Positions 54,254 to 62,897 of a stretch of 64,000 nt of DNA are shown here, one piece after another. The first letter of the stretch is position 1. The number at the start of each line of letters is the position of its first letter. The stretch covers positions 2,170,001-2,234,000 of the forward strand of contig NZ_JQMS01000001.1 of NCBI RefSeq assembly GCF_000744835.1. Direction: 5' to 3'. The position numbers were made by a program, and so were the translations under genes. Origin of the DNA: Flavobacterium sp. 83 (GTDB taxonomy: Bacteria; Bacteroidota; Bacteroidia; Flavobacteriales; Flavobacteriaceae). The notes under the pieces were generated by a model, which worked only from the letters and a program-made list of their open reading frames with translations, ran no database searches and was not told where the DNA came from.

Positions 54254-55315
54254 TTAAATAGGGATCAATGCATCTTCGAGTTCTTTCTGATCTTGCTTCT
54301 TTTTTAAGTCAATCAGTATAGATTTGTAACTTATAAATTCAGTATCTCTTGGATTGATTTGTAAAACAAAATTTATTTTTCCTAACAAGTGTTCCAAATA
54401 ATTCTTTTGATCAATTTCTTTGTATTCACGATGTTCTTGAAAACCAAATTTCTTAATATAATACATCGCCTGTCTTAAATCATTGCGTTTGTAAAATACG
54501 ACTTGCGGTTTTTCATTGACCACAATGCCTGTAACTGTTTGACGTGTATTAGGCATCATGAGTTTTGTTTTGTTTTTATTGATTTTTAAGTTTAATTTTT
54601 CAATAACTTCAGTCACTTTATGAAGCAATTTATTTTCATTAAAATCACCTGAAAAACTCAAATCATCTGCATAACGGGTATATCTTATTTTGTGTTGTTT
54701 GCAATAATCGGAAATAGCTTCATCTGCATCTTTAAAAATTAGATTTGAAAGATAGGGACTAGTTGGGGCTCCTTGCGGCAAACTGCCGTCTTTGGTACAT
54801 AATCTTGAAAGTAGTTTGGATACCATTTTTGAATAACCTAATTCCCGAAATTCCTTTTCAACTTTTTCGATTGTAATGGATGGAAAGAAATGCTCTAAAT
54901 CCAATGTAAAAACTTTAGGTTGGTTTTTATGGAACCTTAAATTTTCCAGGATGCATACATTAGGTTTATACGCTTTTGCAAAAGGACTAATGGCTACCTT
55001 ATAAAGAATGTTCCTGAGAATCCAGATTTGGATTTCTTTCAAACTGGGCAGTGGCTCTGAAATGAGTCGTTTGCTTCCATTTTTTTTTAAGATTTCAAAA
55101 TCACGATAAAAATAGCGTGGAAAAAGGGATACTTTTTTTAGGTATTCCTTTTTATATCCTAACAGAAGGGATAAATGACTTGGATTGTAAATTACGGGAA
55201 CATCGTGTGAAAATAAAACCTCAGCATACTCCAGACAATGTTCTATGTTTTGCTCTATATAGCCCATTTTATGAGCTTCTTCTGTAAAGCTTTCTTTGTA
55301 TTGTGTAAAATCCAT
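54254..55315 (-). CDS. Retron-type reverse transcriptase
   Basis: A 353-residue RNA-directed DNA polymerase of the retron kind. The palm motifs are in order: RLISEPLPSLKEIQ near 84, the X-region-like N125-L-R-F-H129 (retron NAxxH with Leu for Ala), FTLDLEHFFPSI with catalytic Asp139, LPQGAPTSPYLSN at 179-191, YADD at 215-218, and the retron Y-region VTG at 261-263 in QTVTGIVVN. No maturase, endonuclease or protease domain is attached. The start ATG at 55315 overlaps the predicted end of the structured RNA segment upstream, the usual retron layout. Retrons make a branched RNA-DNA hybrid and most act in phage defence with an effector protein; no standard effector is adjacent here. No group II intron or DGR features were found. 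Confidence 0.93.
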   Translation of the reverse strand: MDFTQYKESFTEEAHKMGYIEQNIEHCLEYAEVLFSHDVPVIYNPSHLSLLLGYKKEYLKKVSLFPRYFYRDFEILKKNGSKRLISEPLPSLKEIQIWILRNILYKVAISPFAKAYKPNVCILENLRFHKNQPKVFTLDLEHFFPSITIEKVEKEFRELGYSKMVSKLLSRLCTKDGSLPQGAPTSPYLSNLIFKDADEAISDYCKQHKIRYTRYADDLSFSGDFNENKLLHKVTEVIEKLNLKINKNKTKLMMPNTRQTVTGIVVNEKPQVVFYKRNDLRQAMYYIKKFGFQEHREYKEIDQKNYLEHLLGKINFVLQINPRDTEFISYKSILIDLKKKQDQKELEDALIPI

Positions 55316-55480
55316 AGCGATGAAATCGTTAATGGAGCAGGGACTATTTTGTCCCTGACCCCGATTAAGAATACCGGTTTAAAAGTTCGGAGCTCTGCGG
55401 AGAATCTTTTAAACCTGGTGCTTGAAAGAGCATTCAATTACAGAACAGTGACTCACGGTTCCGTCGCTAGCCTAGACTAA
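55315..55480 (-). ncRNA. Candidate retron msr-msd RNA
   Basis: Structured non-coding segment between a 41-codon ORF and the reverse transcriptase start. Seen on the minus strand: TAGCGA (55469-55464) can pair with TCGCTA (55320-55315), extended inward to 12 of 14 pairs with G-U allowed, joining both ends as a1/a2 do in retrons. GTGAGTCACTGTTCTG near 55456-55441 resembles the GAGTTACTGTCTG region of the Ec86 RNA. A 13-bp stem with one bulged A lies at 55373-55419, and a hairpin with a perfect 7-bp core CAGGGAC/GTCCCTG, extended by TTAAT/ATTAA, at 55329-55368. Which hairpin is msd, and the branching G, cannot be settled; TAGC at 55469-55466 also resembles the Ec86 branch region. Confidence 0.68.
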
Positions 55481-55483
55481 CAA

Positions 55484-55498
55484 ATTTCTTTGAGAAAT
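55484..55498 (-). other. Small hairpin just upstream of the retron RNA
   Basis: ATTTCT-CAA-AGAAAT forms a 6-bp stem directly after the stop codon of the 41-codon ORF, and outer CTAG/CTAG can add four pairs. It could be the 5' end of the retron RNA or a separator between ORF and RNA. Confidence 0.4.
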
Positions 55499-55501
55499 GA
55501 A

Positions 55502-55627
55502 CTAGAAAAACAATTCATCCTGACTTGGAATAAATACTGTTTTACGGTCTAATTTCGGAATTTTACTTTCGAAATCCTTTTGAATCCAATCCTCTTTTTT
55601 TTTTGTTTTTATTCGGTGTGGTTCCAT
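55502..55627 (-). CDS. 41-codon ORF upstream of the retron RNA
   Basis: An open frame from ATG (55627) to TAG (55502) codes for a 41-residue, strongly basic peptide beginning MEPHRIKTKKKEDWIQKDF and ending with FIPSQDELFF. A-rich leader sequence precedes the ATG, as is usual for genes here. It ends about 25 nt before the retron RNA candidate and is on the same strand. I recognise no family. It may be a small retron partner, a leader peptide or chance; conservation next to related reverse transcriptases would decide. Confidence 0.45.
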   Translation of the reverse strand: MEPHRIKTKKKEDWIQKDFESKIPKLDRKTVFIPSQDELFF

Positions 55628-55800
55628 TTTTTTAAATTCTAAATTAACTTTTTAAAATATTTAAAACGTTTATTTTTAGTGAATTAAGTATATAAAGTTA
55701 CGAAAAATATTGAATTAATAGTTGCTGTGAACATTATTTTTTTAACAGTTTCAGTATGGTTATAATTGATTTTAAACTTTTGTAAATTACAATTGACTGA

Positions 55801-56955
55801 TTACGAATAAAAACGTTTATATGGGGTATAGGTGACAGCTATTTCAATTAGCCGGGTGATGATGTATGAAAATAAATTAATCAATCTAGAAAAAAAATGG
55901 GTCTTTATTTTAAGTGATTCAAGGGTTATGCTCTCGCACTCAGTAATAATTTGATTGAGATGGGATTGATACATTTTTGAAAATACCGCTGAATTTATTT
56001 CGACATTCATTTCCACACTTCCATAGGAACTTAAATTGTTTAAGTTAAAGGAGCCTATAGTAGTCCAGTAGCCATCTATAACAGCTGATTTTCCGTGTAA
56101 AACGGATTTGTTCCATTCGTATAATTCTATATTGTAATGCAGCAGTTTGCTGTAAAGAAAACAAGTTGCCCGCCGCGTCATGGGTAGATCCGAAATACCG
56201 GTTAGTATCAATTTAATTTTCACGTTGTTTTTGGATGCTTTATTTAGCGCTTTAATGATCCGAATTCCTGGAAGGAAATAACTTCCCACGATGATTATTT
56301 CTTTTTTGGCATGACGAATGGATTTGATGTATCCATCACAAATTTCGTTTTTTCTCTTTAGCCAGTCATTTTGTATAATCCTCACTATGGCATCTTCTTG
56401 TACATGAAATACCGATTTTATTTTTTGGCTGCTTAAGCGTTTTTTCTTAAAATAAATGTTCCTGCAAAGTGCTTCTAGTGGTTGAGCAATTGTACCATTT
56501 AGTTGTACTGCGTAGTCAAGCCAAGGAGCTTCTGTATGTGTTCCGTGGTATTTATCAGCAATGTTTATACCGCCTATAAGTGCAATTTTTGCATCAGCAA
56601 TGATTACTTTTTGATGCAATCTTCTGCCAAGATAAAACGTATATGCTGAAAATAATGGTGCAAAAAAACGAATCTGTATTCCGCTTCGTCTCAGTTCATC
56701 TATTATTTCAGAAGGGAATGATAAAGATCCCAAACCATCCAAAAGAATGAAAATTTTAACTTTTCGAGAAGCTGCTTCTTTTATTGCTGTAATAATTCTT
56801 TTTCCAGTTGTATCAATTTCAAAAAGATACATTTGGATGTGAAGTTCTATCTGGGAGTTACGGATAATAGTTTCCAATCTTGAAAAATAATCTTCGCCAC
56901 TATATACAAGCTCCAGATTTTTAGGAGCAATGAGGCTAATTTTACTTTTAATCAT
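55801..56955 (-). CDS. Phospholipase D/cardiolipin synthase-like protein
   Basis: A 384-residue protein with two HKD motifs: H114-x-K116-x4-D121 in LHQKVIIADAKIALIGG, and HGKSAVIDGYWTTIGSFN in the second half. It therefore has the two-site fold of cardiolipin synthases and PLD nucleases. The N-terminal membrane helices of classical cardiolipin synthases are missing; a hydrophobic stretch near the C-terminus (LINLFSYIITRLIEIAVTY) may bind membrane. Its start overlaps the end of the site-2 protease gene by 8 bp. It may make lipid or cut nucleic acid; the first is favoured by the RRLHQKV form. Confidence 0.85.
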   Translation of the reverse strand: MIKSKISLIAPKNLELVYSGEDYFSRLETIIRNSQIELHIQMYLFEIDTTGKRIITAIKEAASRKVKIFILLDGLGSLSFPSEIIDELRRSGIQIRFFAPLFSAYTFYLGRRLHQKVIIADAKIALIGGINIADKYHGTHTEAPWLDYAVQLNGTIAQPLEALCRNIYFKKKRLSSQKIKSVFHVQEDAIVRIIQNDWLKRKNEICDGYIKSIRHAKKEIIIVGSYFLPGIRIIKALNKASKNNVKIKLILTGISDLPMTRRATCFLYSKLLHYNIELYEWNKSVLHGKSAVIDGYWTTIGSFNLNNLSSYGSVEMNVEINSAVFSKMYQSHLNQIITECESITLESLKIKTHFFSRLINLFSYIITRLIEIAVTYTPYKRFYS

Positions 56956-58045
56956 GTGATTTTTTTATTTTAACCTCATTAATCAGGATAAATTCCAAAA
57001 TATTCTCAATGTCTACCGTTCCTATAAGTTCATTGTTGTCCATAACGAGCATTAATGTTGATTTATTTTGTTGAATTAACTCAAAAACATTTTCTAAAAG
57101 AGAATTGCTTTCGAGGATAATTAAATTTCGATCCATAACATTATAAATAAATTCGTCATCCCCTTTTTTAGAAAGTGCCATTATAATTTGATCCCGATTC
57201 AGTGTTCCAACAGGAATGTTATTTTCAGTAATTAAAAAATTCTTGTTTTGGCTGTCCAGTAATAATTCTATTGCTTTTTTTATTTTCTCATCTAAATTTA
57301 TTGTCTGATAGTCTTTCATAACCACATCTTGAACTTTAAAGCCTTTCAGAATAAATTTTGATTCGGTATAATCAGCTTCAATTTGTGCGCCTATGATAAC
57401 AAAAATGCCTATAAAAATTAAAAAAGGAGAGGTGAAAAAGCCTAAAATAATAAAAGATAATGCTAAGAATTGACCAATACGAGCGGCGATTCTAGTCGCA
57501 ACATTTCGAGGAAGTTTAAAGGATAATAAAGCCCGTAAAACTCTGCCGCCATCCATAGGGAATGCCGGGATTAAATTGAAAATTGCCAACCAAAAATTGA
57601 CTAAAAAAAAGTTCAAAAAGAAATTATTGGCATTAACGCCATCGGATAGTTCAGCCATTAACTTGCCCGTATCTTCAGGAATCGAAATAAAAAGTGCCGT
57701 AATAAATGCCAGAGCAATATTTACTAATGGTCCTGCAAAAGCAACAATTAATTCTTCTGTTGGTTTTTCAGGGATTCTTTCTAACCGTGCTAAACCCCCA
57801 ATGGGTAAAAGGGTGATGTCCTTTGTTTTTATATTGTAGTTTTTTGCGGCTAATGCATGTCCTAATTCGTGCAATAAAACAGTAATGAAAATGCATAAAA
57901 TAAATACAACTGACCAAATTATTTGTGTGGTATTTTGGCCTGCTCTGTAGTTCATGAAAATGATAAATAGAATAATTAATGAAAATGTCCAGTGAATAAA
58001 TATTCCAATACCAGCTACTTTTCCGAGTTTAAATGATCCTTTCAT
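56948..58045 (-). CDS. Site-2-protease family metallopeptidase with CBS pair
   Basis: A 365-residue intramembrane zinc protease. The active site is H59-E-L-G-H63 in TVLLHELGHALAAKNY within a membrane helix, with the third ligand in AFPMDGGRVLRALLS. About six membrane spans are followed by a C-terminal CBS pair (QDVVMKDYQTINLDEKIKKAIELLLDSQNKNFLI; YNVMDRNLIILESNSLLENVFEL), which could sense adenine nucleotides. This Rip3-like architecture is usual in stress regions. It overlaps the downstream PLD-like gene by 8 bp. Confidence 0.9.
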   Translation of the reverse strand: MKGSFKLGKVAGIGIFIHWTFSLIILFIIFMNYRAGQNTTQIIWSVVFILCIFITVLLHELGHALAAKNYNIKTKDITLLPIGGLARLERIPEKPTEELIVAFAGPLVNIALAFITALFISIPEDTGKLMAELSDGVNANNFFLNFFLVNFWLAIFNLIPAFPMDGGRVLRALLSFKLPRNVATRIAARIGQFLALSFIILGFFTSPFLIFIGIFVIIGAQIEADYTESKFILKGFKVQDVVMKDYQTINLDEKIKKAIELLLDSQNKNFLITENNIPVGTLNRDQIIMALSKKGDDEFIYNVMDRNLIILESNSLLENVFELIQQNKSTLMLVMDNNELIGTVDIENILEFILINEVKIKKSHD

Positions 58046-58143
58046 TTTTTGAATTTTTTAATACAATTAGCCCTAGTACGATTAGAAAAAAACGTGTAAA
58101 TAATAAAAATCAATAGCTTGTATTTGCTATAAACAGTGCTTTT

Positions 58144-59133
58144 TTAGCTTATTTCATTTTCAGAAATACCCTTATATGCCCAAGCATTTAAATTTGCAAC
58201 AGTGGTGTGGGCAATTCCTTCTAATGCTTCAGTTGTTAAAAAACCTTGATGTCCAGTAATCATTACATTGGGATAGGAACGGAGTTTTAGAAATAAGGAA
58301 TCCTTTATAGGAGTATCCGTATGATCTTGAAAAAAGATAGGTTTCTCTTTTTCATAAACGTCCAATCCTGCTGCGCCAATCATTTTGTTTTCAATCGCGT
58401 CCAATAAATCTTCTGTGTTAACAATGCCTCCACGGGCTGTATTTATAAAAATAACTTCTTTTTTCATTTGTAAAAAAGTGGTTTTATTAAACAAATGATT
58501 TGTAGTCCCGTTGAGTAAATAATGAACAGAAATCACATCAGAATTAGCACATAAATCCTCGATTGAAACATAGGAAATTGGGATTGCACTCATCAGTTCT
58601 TTGTTTTCCTGCTTATCAAAAGCTAAAATTTTACATCCAAAACCATGCATGATTCTGGCAAATGCGGCCCCTATTTTTCCAGTACCAACAATGCCTATTG
58701 TTTTTCCGTGCAAATCAAAACCCACTAAATGGTCTAAACGATAATCTCCAATTTGCATTAACGTTTGACCTAAAACCAGTTTTCTGTTTAAAGCCATTAA
58801 TAGCGCAACGGCAAGTTCAGCAATGGCATAAGGTGAATATTCAGGTACGTTTGCCACTTTTATTCCCAGTGATTTTGCTCTTGCTAAATCGACATGGTCA
58901 TAACCTACAGAGCGGAGCGCAATGTATTTGACACCATAGGAATATAGTTTTTCTACTATAGTTTCTGAGGCATCATCCGAGGTGAAAAGGGAAACGGCAT
59001 CAAAGCCTTTGGCAAGATTTACGGTATTTTCATTTAAAGTTTGCTCTGTAAAAACAAATTCGTGATTACCGTGCGCTGCTCTTTCCAAGAAAGGTCTGTC
59101 AAAGCCCAATATACTATAAACTAATACTTTCAT
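58144..59133 (-). CDS. D-2-hydroxyacid dehydrogenase (D-lactate dehydrogenase type)
   Basis: A 329-residue NAD-dependent enzyme, probably interconverting pyruvate and D-lactate. Rossmann motif GIVGTGKIGAAFARI near residue 150, catalytic Arg in INTARGGIVN, Glu in YEKEKP and His in ITGHQGFLTTEAL, the last being the D-lactate dehydrogenase pattern. It overlaps the acyl carrier protein gene by 20 bp and follows it on the strand. In this setting it would dispose of pyruvate or NADH when oxygen is low, which is inference. Confidence 0.9.
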   Translation of the reverse strand: MKVLVYSILGFDRPFLERAAHGNHEFVFTEQTLNENTVNLAKGFDAVSLFTSDDASETIVEKLYSYGVKYIALRSVGYDHVDLARAKSLGIKVANVPEYSPYAIAELAVALLMALNRKLVLGQTLMQIGDYRLDHLVGFDLHGKTIGIVGTGKIGAAFARIMHGFGCKILAFDKQENKELMSAIPISYVSIEDLCANSDVISVHYLLNGTTNHLFNKTTFLQMKKEVIFINTARGGIVNTEDLLDAIENKMIGAAGLDVYEKEKPIFFQDHTDTPIKDSLFLKLRSYPNVMITGHQGFLTTEALEGIAHTTVANLNAWAYKGISENEIS

Positions 59134-59380
59134 TTTTGTTGTTTTTTGCTGTAAGATAGGAGATTAATGATGATAAGGTAGTGATTTTTCCATAATCTTC
59201 TTCCGGAATTTCAATTCCTAATTTTTCATTTAATGCAACAATGAATTGCAATGAATCAAAAGAATCGATATTGAGCGTTTCTCTGATGTTTTCATCGGGT
59301 TTTAATTCCGAAGGTTCTGTATCCGGAGCAATTTTTTTAAGTAATTGAAAAATTATATTTTTAATATTTTCAGGACTCAT
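59114..59380 (-). CDS. Free-standing acyl carrier protein
   Basis: An 88-residue acidic carrier protein. The phosphopantetheine serine is Ser40 in LNIDSFDSLQF, with the usual Asp before it and a conserved helix after it. It is not the fatty-acid ACP by context: its start overlaps the end of the E2 gene by 4 bp and its end overlaps the D-2-hydroxyacid dehydrogenase gene. It may carry an acyl group for an acetyl-CoA-linked reaction of the island. Its partner enzyme is unknown. Confidence 0.88.
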   Translation of the reverse strand: MSPENIKNIIFQLLKKIAPDTEPSELKPDENIRETLNIDSFDSLQFIVALNEKLGIEIPEEDYGKITTLSSLISYLTAKNNKNESISL

Positions 59381-60573
59381 AATAATTCAGGATTTTGCAA
59401 ATGTTTGTTTAAGGTAACTAAAAATCGACTGCCTGTTAATCCATCCGTAGCACGATGATCACCTGCTAATGTTACGTTTACAAAGGAGCCTATGCCTATC
59501 ATACCGTTCTCGGCAAGTGGCTGTTCGAGTACACTTCCAAAAGCAATTATGGCGACTTGTGGCGGATAAATTACACCAAAAACAGAGTCGGCTCCTCCAT
59601 CACCAATATTCGTTAATGTTATAGTGGAGTCGCTCAATTCTGAACTTCGTAATCTCATAGCTCTTGCTCTTGGAATAATATCACTTAAACTATCCATGAT
59701 TTCATCAACATTTTTCTTGTCAACTTGATGAATAGCCGGGACAATTATACCGCCCGTGCGAAGCGAAACCACAAAACCAATATTAATATTTTTCTTTAGT
59801 TGTAAACCATTATCCCAAATAGCATTCAAATCCGGAAATTCAAGTAGCGATTTTGCAGTTGCTTTAATCAATAATACAACGGGCAACAATCTTTTTTTTA
59901 TGACCCGATGCTCGTTTGCTACTTGTAACCAAGCCAATGCATTTGTCAGATTGATTTTTTTCTCCAAATAATAATGGGGGATTTCCCGGTTAGATTTACT
60001 CATCGCCGCGGCTACAGCAGTCCGAATTGCCTCACCAGGTTTGGTAATTTTCTCTTGTGGGAGTGTTTGCGTATTTTCGATTTCAATTTTTTCACGTTCT
60101 TCAATCGCATTATCAACATCTTCTTTGGTTATAGCTCCATCAGAACCGGTTCCTTTTATTTTAGAAAGATCAATTTTGTTGTCTTCAGCAATTCTCTTGG
60201 CTAATGGAGACGCTTTGATAATCGTTTCTACTGTTTTTTCAATTTTAATTGGTTCCAATATCTTTTCCTCTATAGGTTGTAACGCTATTGGTACATCCAG
60301 AGTAATTTTTGGATCTTCTTTGCTTTCCAATTCAACTTCGCTTGAATTTATTAAAGCCATTACAGTACCCACAGGGACTTTAGTTCCTTCTTTAATGAGC
60401 AATTGGTCTATAATTCCCTCGTCAAATACTTCAATCTCAATAAGGCCTTTCTGTGTTTCCACTTCGGCAATAATATCACCTCGCTTTACGGTATCACCTT
60501 GTTTTTTTTTCCATTCTATTAAAGTACCGTCTTCCATATCTGCGCCCAAACTTGGCATTAGAAATTCAATCAT
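59377..60573 (-). CDS. Dihydrolipoamide acyltransferase (E2) of a 2-oxoacid dehydrogenase
   Basis: A 398-residue E2 core protein. One lipoyl domain (Lys42 in [11 protein letters not shown]), a peripheral subunit-binding domain near 130-165 ([21 protein letters not shown]) and the catalytic domain with [13 protein letters not shown] containing the active-site His. It overlaps the E1-beta gene by 8 bp. Together with E1-alpha and E1-beta it makes a pyruvate- or acetoin-type dehydrogenase; the E3 component is not in the window. Confidence 0.92.
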   Translation of the reverse strand: MIEFLMPSLGADMEDGTLIEWKKKQGDTVKRGDIIAEVETQKGLIEIEVFDEGIIDQLLIKEGTKVPVGTVMALINSSEVELESKEDPKITLDVPIALQPIEEKILEPIKIEKTVETIIKASPLAKRIAEDNKIDLSKIKGTGSDGAITKEDVDNAIEEREKIEIENTQTLPQEKITKPGEAIRTAVAAAMSKSNREIPHYYLEKKINLTNALAWLQVANEHRVIKKRLLPVVLLIKATAKSLLEFPDLNAIWDNGLQLKKNINIGFVVSLRTGGIIVPAIHQVDKKNVDEIMDSLSDIIPRARAMRLRSSELSDSTITLTNIGDGGADSVFGVIYPPQVAIIAFGSVLEQPLAENGMIGIGSFVNVTLAGDHRATDGLTGSRFLVTLNKHLQNPELL

Positions 60574-61564
60574 GGCGTATCATTTTTTTTACTGTATTAA
60601 CAATATCATTTCTTTGCGGAATTGCCGCTTCTTCAAGATGTGCTGAATAAGGAATAGGAACTTCTATGCCGCACAATCGTTGTACAGGGGCATCCAAGTC
60701 ATAAAAGGCTTTTTCCATAATTCGGGCACTAATTTCAGACGAAATACTTACGGAACGCCATGCATCTTCTACAACAAGCACCCGATGAGTTTTGGCCACT
60801 GAATCAAGGAATGTTTTTTCATCTAATGGCCGTAATGTGCGTAAATCAATCACTTCAGCTTCAATTCCTACAGTTGCTAATTCTGTTGCTGCTTCCAGAC
60901 ATTTATAAACACCAGTTCCATACGTAATGATGGTGATTGCAGTTCCTTCTCTAAGTACTTTTGCCTTATTGATAGCGACTGCTTTAACATTAGTCTGTAT
61001 TTCTTTTTCTAGATTAAGCATAGATGTGTATTCAAATAAAATAACCGGATCCGGACTTTGAAGCGCCAACTGTAACATACCTCGCGCGTCCTCGTGCGTA
61101 CCAATGGATAAAACAATTAATCCCGGTATGTGCGCATAAAATGGTTCCCAACTATGGGAATGTTGCGCGCCCAATTGCCGCCCGATTCCACATCCCATTC
61201 GTATGACAACAGGGTTGTGTAATTGTCCACCAGACATGTGTTGTAAAGTAGCTGCATTGTTAACAATTTGATCCATGGCAAGTAAACTGAAATTAACGGT
61301 CATGACTTCAATAATAGGTTTCATTCCAGCCATTGCGGCTCCAATTCCGGCTCCTACAAATCCAGCTTCGGAAAGCGGTACATCCATAATACGTTCTTTT
61401 CCAAATTCCTCAAGAAGTCCTTTGCTTACTGCAAATGCACCGCCATAACGACCTACATCTTCTCCCATCAGAAAAACGAGATCGTCATTTTGCAATGCTT
61501 CTCGAAGGCCTTGTTTCAGAGCTTCTCGATAGGTTATTTTTATTTTCCTTACACTATTTTCCAT
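60566..61564 (-). CDS. 2-oxoacid dehydrogenase E1 component, beta subunit
   Basis: A 332-residue transketolase-like subunit. Seen: [57 protein letters not shown] and the C-terminal [18 protein letters not shown]. It pairs with the E1-alpha gene upstream, from which it is separated by a zinc-ribbon gene. The acetoin dehydrogenase and pyruvate dehydrogenase forms cannot be told apart from sequence alone. Confidence 0.93.
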   Translation of the reverse strand: MENSVRKIKITYREALKQGLREALQNDDLVFLMGEDVGRYGGAFAVSKGLLEEFGKERIMDVPLSEAGFVGAGIGAAMAGMKPIIEVMTVNFSLLAMDQIVNNAATLQHMSGGQLHNPVVIRMGCGIGRQLGAQHSHSWEPFYAHIPGLIVLSIGTHEDARGMLQLALQSPDPVILFEYTSMLNLEKEIQTNVKAVAINKAKVLREGTAITIITYGTGVYKCLEAATELATVGIEAEVIDLRTLRPLDEKTFLDSVAKTHRVLVVEDAWRSVSISSEISARIMEKAFYDLDAPVQRLCGIEVPIPYSAHLEEAAIPQRNDIVNTVKKMIRHD

Positions 61565-61576
61565 GGACTAAATGGA

Positions 61577-61843
61577 TTATATTTGTTTACTTTTCCAACG
61601 TTTTAAGGCAGGTAAAATAGTAACCGCTTTTTGGATCATATAATTGGGAAGTTTCATTTTCTCCATTTTATTTTGGACTTTGTCTTTCATTTCGTCCAAG
61701 TTCATTTTTGGATTTTTAAATGCACCGTCCTGATAACAATACCTGCAATAATCATTGTTTTTTGCACCATTCTCTTCTGTCCCTTTTATTTCCTCAGTGC
61801 TAAGTGGCATACCACAACTTTGGCAAAATGCATTGATTTTCAT
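61577..61843 (-). CDS. Small zinc-ribbon protein between E1 subunit genes
   Basis: An 88-residue protein from MKINAFCQSCGMPLSTEE. Four cysteines in CQSCG and CRYCYQ would bind one zinc ion. A helical C-terminal part (NLDEMKDKVQNKMEKM...AVTILPALKRWK) follows. An upstream ATG at 61900 would add 19 residues with two more cysteines (KKCKLCRNN), which fits less well. Similar proteins are annotated as putative zinc-ribbon proteins, of unknown role. Its place between E1-alpha and E1-beta is unusual. Confidence 0.75.
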   Translation of the reverse strand: MKINAFCQSCGMPLSTEEIKGTEENGAKNNDYCRYCYQDGAFKNPKMNLDEMKDKVQNKMEKMKLPNYMIQKAVTILPALKRWKSKQI

Positions 61844-61907
61844 GATGTTATTTTTTAGTTGGTTATTTCTACATAATTTGCATTTTTTTTTTGTATTCAT
61901 TCAAAAT

Positions 61908-62897
61908 TTAGCTTTCGCTGTAAACAAATTTTGTCAATTGGTCCAGATGTTCCCAGGTTCCTGCTTCCGCAAAAGCTACTGCGAGTTTTATTTTCATTTC
62001 TATTTTACTTTCAAACGCTGCAATTTCCGTTTCAGTTATCCAATTTTTTTGCAAAAGATAGTTTTCGAATTGTGGAATCGGGTCTCTTTTTTTCCATTCT
62101 TCAACTTCCTTTTTATCACGATATAACTCGGCATCAAACATGGAATGGGCTCTGAAACGGTACGTATTACAAACTAATAAATAGGGCTTGCTCGAGCTTC
62201 TTACTTTTGCGACAGCTATATTTGCGGCTTCAACTACCGCCATCAAATCCATTCCGTCGACTGCTGCTGATTCAATTCCGTAACTGGCTCCTTTTTTTTC
62301 CAGTTCAGTCATTGCATGTGTGTATTTTAAGGCCGTTCCCATAGCGTAGAGATTGTTTTCACAAACAAATAAAACAGGAACTTTCCATAGTGCTGCTAAA
62401 TTCAATGCTTCGTGAAATTCTCCTTCGGCAGCAGCACCTTCACCAAAAAAACAGCAGGTAATTGTTGCTTTTTTTTGTTTTTTAGAAGCCAGTGCCATTC
62501 CTACTGCTAAAGGAAGATGACTGCAGACAATTGCGTTACCTCCATAAAATTTTTTAGAAGCATCAAACAAGTGCATGGAACCGCCCCGACCTCGGCTACA
62601 GCCTTCTTGTTTGCCATACATTTCAGCCATGATAATATCAGCATCAATGCCTCGTGCTAATGCGTGACCGTGTTCACGATAGGTACTTAATACATTGTCA
62701 TCATCCGTCAATGCTTGGGTTATACCTACGGCTACAGCTTCTTCTCCAATATATAAATGCAGGAATCCTCTAATTTTTGCTTTGGTATATTGTTCAGCAG
62801 CTTTTTCCTCAAAGCGTCTGATGAGCAGCATTTGATACAAAAGCAAAAGTCCTTTTTTTTCATCCATTTGGCTTGGTATTGTTGCTGGCTGTACCAT
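61908..62897 (-). CDS. 2-oxoacid dehydrogenase E1 component, alpha subunit
   Basis: A 329-residue thiamine-diphosphate enzyme subunit. The cofactor motif is FFGEGAAAEGEFHEALNLAALWKVPVLFVCENN, and RGGSMHLFDASKKFYGGNAIVCSHLPLAVGMA precedes it, as in pyruvate and acetoin dehydrogenase E1-alpha. It starts the PDH-type set E1-alpha, zinc ribbon, E1-beta, E2. It is located 88 nt past the PDZ remnant. Confidence 0.93.
   Translation of the reverse strand: MVQPATIPSQMDEKKGLLLLYQMLLIRRFEEKAAEQYTKAKIRGFLHLYIGEEAVAVGITQALTDDDNVLSTYREHGHALARGIDADIIMAEMYGKQEGCSRGRGGSMHLFDASKKFYGGNAIVCSHLPLAVGMALASKKQKKATITCCFFGEGAAAEGEFHEALNLAALWKVPVLFVCENNLYAMGTALKYTHAMTELEKKGASYGIESAAVDGMDLMAVVEAANIAVAKVRSSSKPYLLVCNTYRFRAHSMFDAELYRDKKEVEEWKKRDPIPQFENYLLQKNWITETEIAAFESKIEMKIKLAVAFAEAGTWEHLDQLTKFVYSES

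Noticed and set aside
54254..55315. Reverse transcriptase as part of a group II intron or diversity-generating retroelement
   Set aside because: No maturase or endonuclease domain, no domain V-like RNA fold, no template/variable repeat pair or accessory gene nearby; the NLRFH and VTG motifs point to retrons.
60041..60646. 201-codon plus-strand frame opposite E2
   Set aside because: Shadow of the E2 and E1-beta genes, low-complexity Ser/Ile-rich translation.
61755..62126. Phe-rich 123-codon plus-strand frame
   Set aside because: Antisense to the zinc-ribbon and E1-alpha genes; composition typical of reverse reading.
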